Under the pieces are notes generated by a model. It was not told the DNA's origin. It did no database searches and saw only the letters and a list, made by a program, of their open reading frames with translations. Source: Malurus cyaneus samueli (Eukaryota > Chordata > Aves > Passeriformes > Maluridae). Taken from it: DNA of 64,000 nt. Position 1 is the stretch's first letter, and each line of letters begins with the position of its first letter. The DNA is taken from contig CM019238.1 in NCBI GenBank assembly GCA_009741485.1, forward strand, positions 12,855,030 to 12,919,029. Direction: 5' to 3'. The position numbers and the translations under genes are program-made. Shown in pieces: positions 21,351 through 31,500 of this stretch.

Positions 21351-24300
21351 AGCAATTCCTGCTCTCCCTCCTTTGCTCTTTTGTTCTTAATGGGAGGAAG
21401 AGGAGGCATCAGGATGTAAAGGAGTGTGATGGGTATGATGGCTTTGCCTCCTCCATTCCTCCTCCTCCAGGAATGAGGTCCCAGGGATCCACAGCCACTC
21501 TTCCCCACACCAGGGAGGAGGGATGGGAGCAAGCAGAGACCTCTCAGCCATGGCAAGGGTCCCCTTCCCCAAGCCCCACTTTGCTGAGGGGGCAAAGAAG
21601 CACTAGAAATGCTGTCAAGCTTTGGGCCTAGCTTGACTCACAGTGGGAATTGCAGGGAGGGAATCTCAGAGGAAAACCCCTGGGAGGGAGAGCACACATG
21701 GTTTAAAATGCTGTTTATTTGAAGTGTCCTGCTGAAGTGCTGCCTGTGCTGCCCAGCTCACACACATCCCCCGCGCCCCCACCCCTGCTCCGCTGGCTGA
21801 GATGTTTATTTAAGTGTCCTGAAAACTTTATCTGGAAATCAGTTCCCTTCTCTTCCCCTTGTCCGCCTTTCCACTTTCTTTTCCTCCCATTCATCACTTT
21901 GAAAAATGACCCGTTTTCTCTCCCTGGCTGGTGCCTCCTCCTCCTCCCTGCGCTGCCCGGGCTGCCCGTTAATTAATGGGCTCCTCCGGGCAGTCACAAC
22001 TACATCCCAGGGAGCCGGGGCTGACAGATGGTCCTGCTCACACCAGGACACGCCACAACCCCTGGGACTGCTGGGGGTGGCACAGGGACAGCCCTGCACT
22101 GCTCATCCTGTGAGACCACAGCCGTGGATGGAGGGATGGGCTTGCAGGAGACCCTGGTGTGTGTTTCTCCCACCCTGGGCTGCAGTGCTGCTCTCTGCTG
22201 AGGGCTCTCTCATCTGGCCACTGCTCCAGCTTCCCACATTGTGAGAATTCGCTGGGAAAAAAAAATAAAATCAATTAACTAAACCAAACCCTGAAACAAT
22301 TATTTGTCCACTTCCCAACCTCATTTGGGAAGCATAAACCCCCACACACTTACTGCGGGCTGACGTGCGAAGGCACATGCTGACTGTGTTTTCATGACTA
22401 ATTTCATCTGCACCGAGAAGCCCCCTCCCCTTCACCCTTTTCCACCTCCATCTGTTCCCCACACTCGTGGCTGCGACAGCAAAAACATGGAAAAACAGCA
22501 GAAAAGGGGAAGGAAAGATGGGAAAAGGCAGCGGGATGTCGCTGCATCCAGCACCACCTTCCAGGCAGGTTTTCCAAGACCTGAGCAGAGCATTCCATGT
22601 GGGTCTGTGCTCACACCCTGGTGTTGGGGGAGGATGGAGGACAGGGAGCCCCATCAGCCCTCAATGTCCTGTCACCTCACCCCCTTTTCTCTGCAGCTGC
22701 CCCAAAGCAAGGAGGTGATTTGACCCCAGCCCTGTTCCCCCATGAAGAGCTCTGGTATTCATTTCCAGAGTGCAGAACAAGCACCCAGCATTCCCTGTGC
22801 TCCCTGTGCTGATCCCGAGAGCTATTCCCAGTTCTCCACTGAATTCTCTTCCAGGCACACACTGCCTGTGGCATCAGCCTTAGCCATACCCTGTGCCCTG
22901 CAGCTGGGGACAATGGCTACCTGGACTTTCCATTCCCACAGCCAGGCTCCTAAATTGTATTCAGTCATTGACACCAAAGGAATGATTTTCCAAAGCCAAG
23001 AGCATCAGCCTGTGAGTTGCCTGGGAGCTTGGGAGGATGCAGAGCTGGAGTGTTGGGGTTTGGGCTGCTGAGCACCTGCAGGGGAAGGGGGCAGAGGAGT
23101 GCCCAGGAGTGGGGCTGGAACAGGGGTCAGGGACTGGAGTGAGGTGGGGAACAGCCCCTGTGGCACAGCAGAACGTGGCAGTGTGCACTGGCTCACTCAC
23201 ATCCCCTGGGCAAGGCAAACTCCCCTCTCCCTCCTTCCTCCCCTCTGCAGCCCCTATCCATCAGCATTCCCAGCTGGAAGACGGGCTCCTGCTGCTGCTG
23301 CTCCTCCTGGGACCTTCAGCAAACAGAGGCTGAGGCGCAGCCCTTTGGGCTCAGGGGCAGCACCAGATCTGCCAGAGATACCCCGTGTTTGCACAGGGCT
23401 TCCTTTCCCTTGATCACTCGGGGGTTTTTAAGTGTGCTTTTCCTGCAGTTTTTCTTTATGTCAGCAATTAATCTGTTGTCCCTCATGAGGAAACACAAAT
23501 TTCCCTGGGAAGAAAGTCGGTCAGTTGTGTCACACGTGAAGGACGCAGGAGCACATGTGGGATGTGAGGGAAGGGTGGCAGAGAGGGTGCCCACGGATCC
23601 CCACGAGCACAGGCACTGCCTGTGGGATGGATGTGACTGTGGAGGTTGTTACTAGGGACTAGGATGCTGCAGATTTTTAGGGATGCAGGACCCTGCATGG
23701 TCACACACCTTACAGCGCCACTGTTTTTAGAGCTGTTTGTTAAATATCCCCTACAGACAGAAAAGTTTTATGGTCTGCAGTCAGCTGCTCTCACTCCCAG
23801 CTCTGTAATCCTTGGGATACTCTGGTTCTCCAGCTCTGACTTGCCTCTGACTCCTCTACCCACCCTGGCACGGAGGGAGGGAGGGAGTGGGAGAGTGGAA
23901 CAAGGGAAGCAGGGGCTGGCTGGGCTGGCACTTGGGCTCCCCTGGCAGCCCCGTGCTCCCCCCAGCCCTGCAGCCCCCCAAGGCTGTGTGAGCAGATGCA
24001 TCTCCTTCAACCCTCGCTGCAAAATGTGATACCAACGTTGATACAAGTCAGCATTAATGGGGAGTTTATTTGTGAGTCTTCTCCTGGCAGCAGCAGCAGC
24101 AACAGCAACCATGTCTCTGCAAGGAGCTGAAACGCTGCCAGGCAGACTCTCGAGTGAGAAGATGGCAATAAAAGCACCATGGCCATGGCACAGCCCCGTC
24201 TCCCCACGCAGCTGCAGCCGGTCCTGGTGCTCTGGGCTTGTCTCTGCAGAGCTCTGGGCCCATTTCTTGCATCCTGAGCCCACCAGTTCTCAGTGATGGT

Positions 24301-24534
24301 TCCAAGCAGGGGAGGTGGGAGGGATGGCAGCTGGGAGTGTTCCTCCAGTGCTGCTGCAGCACAGGGCTGGGAGCGGGATCTGAGCTGCACGAGAGCCAGG
24401 GGGAACGGAGCAGCCTGGAGAGAGCCCCCTCCATGGGGTTTGGAGCCTTTTCCTGGCTGAATGGAAAGCTCTGCCTGGGCTGTTCTGCCAGAGCACACGT
24501 GCTCCCAGCTGCCAGCACACAGCTTCCATCCAAT
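21351..24534. other. unique noncoding DNA
   Basis: No supported gene in 3.2 kb. A non-repetitive AT-rich patch (TGTTTATTTGAAGTGTCC near 21,712 and GTTTATTTAAGTGTCCTGA near 21,804) repeats a TTTATTT.AAGTGTCCTG motif twice, about 95 bases apart. A GAGGGAGGGAGGGAG tract lies near 23,874-23,890. Frames of 155-209 codons on the - strand (24,007-24,636) have no domain and run into the CR1 fragment. Confidence 0.5.
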
Positions 24535-24815
24535 GGTGAGAACCATCAAATCCTGGACAAGTTTGGGTAAGGAAGGGACCTTAAAGTTCATCTTTTTCCA
24601 CTCCCCTGCCATCAGGGGATTTGCTCCAAGCCCCATCCAGCCTGGCTTTGAACTTTTCCAAGGATGGGGCAGCCACAGCTTCTCTGGGCAGCCTCTGCCA
24701 GGTCCTCACAATCCTCACAGAGAAGGATCTTTCCCCAATATCCCACCTAAACCTACTCTCCCCCAGTTGCAAGTTGTTCTCTGGGAACAGATATCCACTG
24801 CGCTGCCTCAGCATC
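24535..24815 (-). mobile_element. CR1 LINE 3'-end fragment, antisense
   Basis: The + strand shows CR1 in reverse: GGGACCTTAAAGTTCATCTT near 24,575, CCATCAGGGGATTTGCTCC near 24,609, AAGCCCCATCCAGCCTGGCT, AGGATGGGGCAGCCACAGCT near 24,661, CTCTGGGCAGCCTCTGCCAG, a CAATATCCCACCTAAACCTA segment near 24,736, and GTTGTTCTCTGGGAACAG near 24,773. An antisense frame (24,581-24,817) gives the familiar CR1 tail read-through peptide and is not a gene. It is a good quality, 5'-truncated copy. Confidence 0.92.
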
Positions 24816-26184
24816 ACCCAAGAAGCTCAGCAGCCCCTTCCCTTGCACATGGGTTGTTTCCAGGGAGATCCCCCGGTTAGGATCCCCTGATACAACTGTG
24901 GCAGTTCCATAAAGGACGGAGGTGATCCCAGCTCGAGCAAAAGCCCTCATGGCCATGAACCTGGCAAACAGCATTTGGAGCTCTGCAGCAAAAACAAAAC
25001 AGACCCAGACGGCACATATTTTCCTTCCTTTGAAAGGAAAAACACAAAGTTAGAAGGATTAAACCCCCTCTTTTCTTTTTTTTTTTTTTTTTTAGGGGAA
25101 TAAAGCAAAAATTCACATCTGGAATGACAACTCCTAACCCTACCCCGTACCCCCAAATTAATCAGGACCCGTAATGGAAATGCTGACAGACTCATAACTC
25201 CAACCTTTCAAACACAGATCTGGTGTTAAACTGCCCCTGCAGCTCTCTGGGGAGGGGACTCGAGTGACAGAGGGTGGGCATTGTGGGGCTGGGGGGCTGG
25301 GGTTGGGGGGCTGGTCCTCTCTGCCTGGCCAGGGACATTCTGCTCCTTTGCAGGACACTGAGCCCATGGCAAGGGGTTCACAGGCATTCCTGTGTCCTCA
25401 GACCCCTCTTCCCAGCTTCCAGAGCTGCTGCATCCCTGTTCTGGGTGCAGGCAGCAGGCACAGCTTGTCCCCAGTCCCCAGGCTGTGCCCACCCACCGTC
25501 CCTGGGACAGTCCTGGACTCTGTCATGCTGCACCAGGAGCTGGTGGGCTGGTGGCTTTTGCCCTCCCCAAGGCTCAGCTCACACTGGCTGTGCTAAACCC
25601 GGCCTGTTCTTCCCTGCAGAGCTGCTGCTCCCTCCCAATTGTCTAAACTTTGGGAGCATTAAGGTACAAGCTGTAAAAATAGAGCCCGATGCCAGGAGCC
25701 CTTTGCTCGCAGCTCTGGGGCGATGCCCCCCACCCCGGCTCAGGTTTTACATCCCTCCCCAGAACAGGATGGTGTCACAAACCTCGAGCATTTGTGACAG
25801 TGGCTCAGGAGTGATGGGGAGTTGGAGTATCCAGGTGCCAGCTCAGAGGGAAGGGCTGAGGGGACATGTGAGTGCCCAGCTGGGGACAGGAGCAGGGCTT
25901 TCCTGACGCTGGCAGTGCCAAAGGCTCCGATCCTGGGAGAGGCAATGGTGTGACAACAGCAGCATCCCCCTGCTCAGCTCTAGTTTGGATCAAACATCCC
26001 TCCAGCACAGGGATCTGGACACTGGGATGGGTGTGCAGCTCCCCATACCCCCCAATAACTCAGGGCTTTACCAAAGGGTCCTTGTCACCACAGCCAGCCC
26101 TATCCCACCCTCGGCTGTGGGGTCTGAAAATCCCAAAGCAGGGAGAGCAGCAGGGCCGGCATGAGGGGCTGGGAGTAGAAATCT
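24816..26184. other. unique DNA with T-run and G-rich tract
   Basis: A T-run of about 18 lies at 25,076-25,093. A G-rich tract at 25,271-25,310 has five runs of three to six G (GGGTGGG, GGGG, GGGGGG, GGGG, GGGGGG) and is a good G-quadruplex candidate. A 210-codon frame (25,274-25,906) starts inside this tract and has no domain. Confidence 0.55.
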
Positions 26185-26350
26185 CTATTGTTTTCCCACC
26201 TGTCCGAGTTACAAAGGGCCAAATGGATTTTCATGAAATGTTATTAAAAAATGAAAAGGGTTTGGCTTCCGGGCCGAGGCCCCGAGTGCCAAATCCGCCC
26301 CAGGCAGAGTTTTATGACTAAGTCTGTAATAAAAGCCTTTGAAAGGGGGG
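26185..26350. promoter_or_regulatory. candidate conserved-type noncoding element
   Basis: A 165-base non-repetitive patch running from CTATTGTTTTCCCACCTGTC (near 26,186) through GTTATTAAAAAATGAAAAGG and CCGGGCCGAGGCCCCGAG to GTCTGTAATAAAAGCC. It mixes AT-rich cores (ATTGTT, ACAAAG SOX-type; CACCTG E-box) with a short CpG-bearing core. The base mix differs from both flanks. It reads like a regulatory element, but this is inference. Confidence 0.3.
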
Positions 26351-27859
26351 CTTAAAACTGGAGTCTCCACAGACCCTCTCCACTCAAAAGCAGCACGTGG
26401 GGGATTGCAATGTGTTCATATCCTGCTCGGCCTCCTCTGAAGGCTTTCTTCTGTGACAGGGACAGTGTTCCTCGGAGCATTCCAGCTCTGCTGCAGTGTC
26501 CTGCTGGAAGTGGCTCCCAGGCAGGCAGAGAGCCTTCCTCTGGCAGAGTTTGGCAGGGGGAGCATCGAGGGGATGTAGGGGAAGAGGGGATGCAGCTCCA
26601 GACACATCCCAGGACAGAGCAGCTCCCAAAAAGTCCCATGCTTGGTGCATGGGAGGGAACCTGTGTGTCCTGAGGCTGCCTGGGGGGACCATCACCCCAC
26701 AGAGGGGGTACCCTGCAGTGTCACCCTGTGCTCAAGTTGATGTTTCAGCCTCCAGAGGGTGGAAAAGGCATTTCTGACAGTGTGTCTGAGGGCTGGAAGG
26801 CTGTGAGCCCCCCATGGCTTGGGAAGGTCCCTGAGGAGTGAACTCAGGCGGGTCCAGGAGGTGATAACTGGATGTGGATGTCACACACTGAACATGGAAG
26901 ACACACTCCCCACAAAGGTGTTGCCTCTGCTCGGAATTCTGTGTGCAAACCTCAGCTCCGAATAATTTGTAAATAATGTTCTCATTACTTTGCTAGCTCT
27001 AATTAGGACAAAGAGGGGGGAGAAATGAAGTATTTAGGCTGACTCCCAGGGAAACTGCATCGAGCAGAGCAGCTCCGTAGGCTGCAGAGCAGTATCCTGA
27101 AGGGAGTGCTGGAAACCTTGAGCTGTTTAAATTTAGGCTGGGGAAGCCCTGGAGGTTAATGCAGGGCCTGTATTGGCCCGGGAAGGGGAGGTGAGAGATG
27201 AAAAGGCCTCTTTCATTGCTCTCCACGGCGCTGCAGTGAAGGGCAGGCTGCAGATCTCCCTTCCTGCCATCCCTCACTCCTCGGGCTGGAAGCTCGGGCT
27301 CGGCTCTTTTGTGATCAGGGTTTCAATTGGCGTTTAACACGATCAGTGCAGCAGAGCAGTCAGACATCACTTCAGCGCTGCAAAGCCCCAGCTGCAGCTA
27401 AAGCTGTGCCACTTGATGGCTTTGCTGCCACTGTCGCCGTGTTCCCTGTCACTCACAGGCTGAGCAGGAGCGCCAGCGAGGGATGGGAGCGTGAGGGGGT
27501 GTTCTCTGCATTTAATGTCCATGGGGGGGTGTCAGGAGCTGCTGTTGGCTGCAGGTGACCCCTGTGGAGCCGCTGGCAGCCGAAGGACAGGTCGGGGTGG
27601 GCTCCTGGGTGAAGACTGGCTGAGGTAAATGCTGTGAACAGATCCCACGGGGCTCCCTGTGGTCACGGCTGGGCTCAGCTGGGTCACAGTTCACCAGATA
27701 AACCTCGTGGATTCTGGCTTTTACATGATGTCCAACAAATGAGCACTCCAGCCTCCTGTGCTTCTTTCTCCTCCTGCAGAATAATCAGATACTGGGTGGC
27801 AGAAGTGGCTGTGCCCCACAGAAAATGGGCTCTGAGAGGGGCAACAGCCAAGCCAGGGT
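26351..27859. other. unique noncoding DNA
   Basis: No supported gene. An AT-rich patch with AATAATTTGTAAATAATGTT lies near 26,955-26,976. The other short frames (for example 27,346-27,558) have no recognisable content. Confidence 0.5.
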
Positions 27860-27965
27860 GGAGAGGCTCTGGCACAGGGTGCTCAGAGAAGCTGTGGCTG
27901 CCCCATCCCTGGAAATGTCCCAGGCAAGGCTGGACAGAGCTTGAAACAACCTGGGATAGCCGTCA
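27860..27965 (+). mobile_element. CR1 LINE 3'-end fragment, sense
   Basis: CTCTGGCACAGGGTGCTCAG near 27,867, then GAAGCTGTGGCTGCCCCATC, CCTGGAAATGTCCCAGGCAA near 27,908, GGCTGGACAGAGCTTGAAAC and AACCTGGGATAGC. This is the conserved CR1 segment just upstream of the tail. The tail itself is lost. Confidence 0.87.
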
Positions 27966-29980
27966 CTGTCAGGGCGATGGCTCTGGGTGGGTGGTGTGGA
28001 GTTGGTGACACCAGTGGGGCTGGACAGGCTCAGGGTGGCCAGTGCCAGCTGTGGCACCGTGCCACAGCCTGTGCAGAGGGACAGGGGGTGATTCCAAAGG
28101 AGGGACAGGCAATTCCCCCTCTCATACCCCTGAAGAAGGCAGCAGGAGAGGGCACTGGCCATGCCGGGGTGGGCAGTCCTGCTCAGTGAGCCCCAGGAGA
28201 AGGGAAACGGGTGTTTGGGATTGTTTGCTGCAGAAGGGAATGAGCTGAAGACAATGTCAAGCTCTGTAAATATTTATCAGATGAATGGGAGCAGGGTTTG
28301 AAACGTTAGACAGCTGAGAAATGGCTGTTTTAATAATTCTCCTGATAAATGAAAACCTCGGGTGGGGGGGACAGGGAGCAGGTCATGGGGGAGGGGAGTT
28401 GTTTAGAGATTTGGGGCTTGGGAAGCCATCCCAGACCGAGATGGGGCCATGGGCCTTCCCCCTTGGGGATGAGGATGAGGAGCTGGGAAGGACCTGGTCT
28501 CTGCTGTCTCCCACCCACGGCCTGTGCAGGGCTGGTTTAGGGGGCACACAGGAGAGGCAAACAGCAATGCCTAAGAGAAAAAGACCCAATTCTCGTTTTT
28601 TCAGACCTAAAATTCCTGCTGCAGTGGAGCACAGAGGGAATGTGCAAACAGGACACCCAGCGCTCCCCATTTTCCCAGTTAAGCATCCAAAGCTCCAAGG
28701 AGTGCAGGATCAGGTCCCACCTCGGAATCCTCCCTCTGCATCTCCTGGAGCTGTGCCTGGGCCAGGACCTGGGTCTGGCTCAGGGAGGCTCCATCAGCTC
28801 CTGGCAGGGCACACCCAAAATCCCAGGGCAGGGGCTGGCAGGTGAGCAGGGGAGCTCGGCTCCACGGCTTTGCTTTCAGATGTGTGTGCGAGTTCAGAGC
28901 CTGCACGGAGAGTTGATTAATTGCTAGCCATCTTGGAAGGCTGTATTTTTTTTTTTTTTTTTTTTAAATAGCGTTATTTTAACAAAACTCTGGCTCCCTT
29001 TAAAGGAGACATCTGGGCTCAACGTGGCAGGCAGGGGAGAGGCTGGAGAACGGGGATGGGAGCAGGGAGAGGTGTGTGCAGGAAAAACACCGTCCTTGCA
29101 GGGAATCCATGAGGCAGCTCACCCTGTGCTGGGCTGGAGCCTGGACCAGGACGAGCCCACACTCCTGGAAGTGCCTGGGGGCTCGGTGGGACAGGGGCTC
29201 TTTGGCCAAAGATCCCTGATTTGCTGTAAGAAGGGGAGATTTGGCTTCCCAGTGCCTTCCAGGAGAGAACACCTTGGAGATAAAGCCCATGACAGTGCCC
29301 AGGAATCGCCGTGCTCAGGATCCGCCAGGCAGGCAACAGGAGAGAAATATGGAGAGATAAACCTTCCCTCTTCCACTCCTAAAGCATCCCCACACTCCCT
29401 GGGGCTGGGTGGGAATATCCCACCGGGGCAGGCTGTCCCAGCAATGTCCTTAATGGGGTGTGCCCATGGCTGTGGGCACTGAGGGACTTTGGGGGTTTGG
29501 GGTACAGGAGCTCTGCTCTGCCCTTTCATCCACTGTCAAGTCTTGGCTCCTCTATTCCCCGGGCTTTGGGGCAAGCTGGAGCACAGCTGAGGCAGAGGAA
29601 TAAAGCAAAGCTTTTGTATTTATTTGTCTTTTAATGCTCTGCCATATTCACCTTTCAGGAAATTCCGTCTGCTCCACGAGCTCCGTTCGGCTCCTCGCAG
29701 CGGCTCCACATGGTTTCGTTTTCCTCGCAGCACCAATAAATCTGTGAGTGAAAGCGGCTGCTGGAGGGCTCTGCTCCACGGCAAACCCTCCCTCGCCCAC
29801 GCAGGATGTCCGTGTCAGCAGCCTGCAAATCCTGCTCCCGCCCGGCTGGGAGCTGGCCATGGGGGCCTGGGATGGGGCTGCCTTTTGCTGGGATGTTGCA
29901 TGGACAGAGGGCTCCTGGCAGGGGGAAAACTCCTCCAGTGGGTCTGTCACTGCTGGCCAAACAGCGACAGAAAAGAATAG
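27966..29980. other. unique noncoding DNA with a T-run
   Basis: A T-run of about 19 lies at 28,948-28,966, followed by AAATAGCG. Frames of up to 174 codons (28,321-28,845) lack domains. The right end changes sharply into the G-depleted tract after about 29,980. Confidence 0.5.
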
Positions 29981-30340
29981 ATACAAAACACACAAAAAAA
30001 TAAAAAACAAACAACAAAAAAACTTTATTATAAACAAGCTTTTTTTAAAATCTACTTTAATAACTAAAACACACATTTATATCAAACATACATTAATTGA
30101 AAAACAACTATTTAATAATCAAAACATAATTAATAAATTTACAAAAACTACAATATTAATAATACTTATAATTTTTAACCACCTATTATCAATTCTACAT
30201 TCTAATCTACTTTTCTCAAAAATACAACATTCTTCCTCTATAAAAACTATCAACACTCCTTTTCTTTTCTCAAACTTCAATCATACACAATAATTATCTA
30301 AATTTCAAAATCAAAACTTGTAAAACCTCATTCCCCTACA
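29981..30340. other. 360-bp tract almost free of G on the + strand
   Basis: By eye count the + strand has 71 C but only 3 G in 360 bases (at 30,038, 30,099 and 30,320), with no G for 220 bases between 30,100 and 30,319. From 30,121 to 30,300 the counts are A 75, T 67, C 38, G 0. There is no repeat unit, so it is not a simple satellite. On the left it fades in from a GACAGAAAAGAATAG stretch. On the right it stops abruptly at 30,340, where normal GC-rich DNA resumes. The frame running through it (29,748-30,293) is a by-product. It could be strand-biased G-to-A change, an unusual AT-rich insert, or a sequencing or assembly fault. Confidence 0.9.
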
Positions 30341-31261
30341 GATGGCTGTGCCTAGGCTCTGGGGCTCACCTGCACCACCCTGGCATTGCCCAGAGCCAGA
30401 GGTGCCCATTCTGTCCCTTTCAGGACAGGCAGGCACCCACACCCTGCACAGCAAAAGCTTTTTTGGGGAACTCCAGCTGATAGCCCAATAGTTGTTCCAT
30501 CAGCCACTTTCCCCCCAAACAGGGTCCTGGGAAGCAGAAATCATTGCCAGGTTCTCCTCACTTCAGCCAACTTCTCAGCTCCCACTGTGAGAAACGTGTG
30601 TTTTTAGTTAATGAAAGCTGAGATTAACTCATGACCCCGGAGTCTGGGAGATGGCACTTTAATAAAACTGATAAATAGCAGCTTTCTGATAAAAATCACT
30701 TCTTAAAATGCAACACGATTGTTTTCCCTCCCTCCCCGTGGCCCCCCAGGCTGAGGCGTAGCTTGGGAGGGCCTGAGGGCGCAGAGAGGGTGTGAAACAA
30801 GAAGGTTGTGGGTTTGTTCCCCAGCAGAAATTGCCTGTGGTTTGCTCCAGGGCTGGCAGGTGCTCCGAGCTGAGGCTCCGGCTCCCAAACAGGCTCCCTG
30901 GATTAGAAGCAAACACTGTTATCCTTTATTCCTGTAGATCCTGTTGATATCTCATGAAAATGATTTTGGCTGCTCTCGTGGTTCAGGCTGGGAGCTCTGA
31001 CATCCGAGGGCAAAGCCTGTTCTCTGCCAAGCAGAAACTGGAAATCTTTGGGCTGCCAAACCCCCTCCTCACTCTCCCTCCTCCCTGGCCTCCGGCAAAG
31101 GTGGTGCAAAGGTTTGCCGGGCTGGAAAATTGCATTTTCCCACTCACATCCCAGCCAGAGCCTGGCCTGGCAGACGGGGGGCTGGACTCTCCTGTCCCCT
31201 CTCATTGTGACAGGGTCTCATCTGCACTGTCCCACCAGCTCTGTGGATGTGTGGTGCTGGG
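30341..31261. other. unique noncoding DNA
   Basis: Ordinary GC-rich DNA resumes at 30,341. An AT-rich non-repetitive patch lies at 30,595-30,720. No gene or repeat recognised before the CR1 fragment. Confidence 0.5.
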
Positions 31262-31500
31262 AACGGCCTCAAACTGAGCCAGGGGAGGTTTAATTTGATA
31301 TTACGAACACTTCCTTCATGGAAAGAGTGGTTCAGCCCCAGCACAGGGTGCCCACTGGTGGAGTCCACATCCCTGGAAGGACTTTACAGACATGGATGTG
31401 GCACTTGGGGACGTGGGTTAGAGGTGGCCTTGGCAGTGCAGGGGAACAGTTGGACTCCATGGGCTTTCCCAACATTTTGTAAACGATTCTGGGATTTTAC
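31262..31500 (+). mobile_element. CR1 LINE 3'-end fragment, sense
   Basis: GAGCCAGGGGAGGTTTAATT near 31,276, TTGATATTACGAACACTTCC, CATGGAAAGAGTGGTTCAGC near 31,317, CCACATCCCTGGAAGGACTT near 31,366, CATGGATGTGGCACTTGGGG near 31,391, CTTGGCAGTGCAGGGGAACA and GTTGGACTCCATGGGCTTTC near 31,450. These follow the songbird CR1 3' order, with the 'toward 3' tail' part well kept. Only 3' sequence is present. Confidence 0.9.

Noticed and set aside
24581..24817. 78-codon antisense frame
   Set aside because: It is the familiar read-through peptide of a CR1 3' end.
25128..25150. Telomere-like CCTAACCCTACCCC
   Set aside because: Only about two imperfect units; no array.
29748..30293. 181-codon frame entering the G-depleted tract
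   Set aside because: The second half is lysine-, asparagine-, isoleucine- and leucine-rich only because G is missing; no protein family fits.
29981..30340. Mitochondrial insertion as an explanation for the G-poor tract
   Set aside because: Bird mitochondrial DNA is C-rich on its G-poor strand; here C is only about one fifth, and no mitochondrial tRNA or protein text is visible.
30325..30345. Splice-acceptor-like CATTCCCCTACAG before ATGG
   Set aside because: It lies at the edge of the abnormal tract, and no downstream open exon shows family content.
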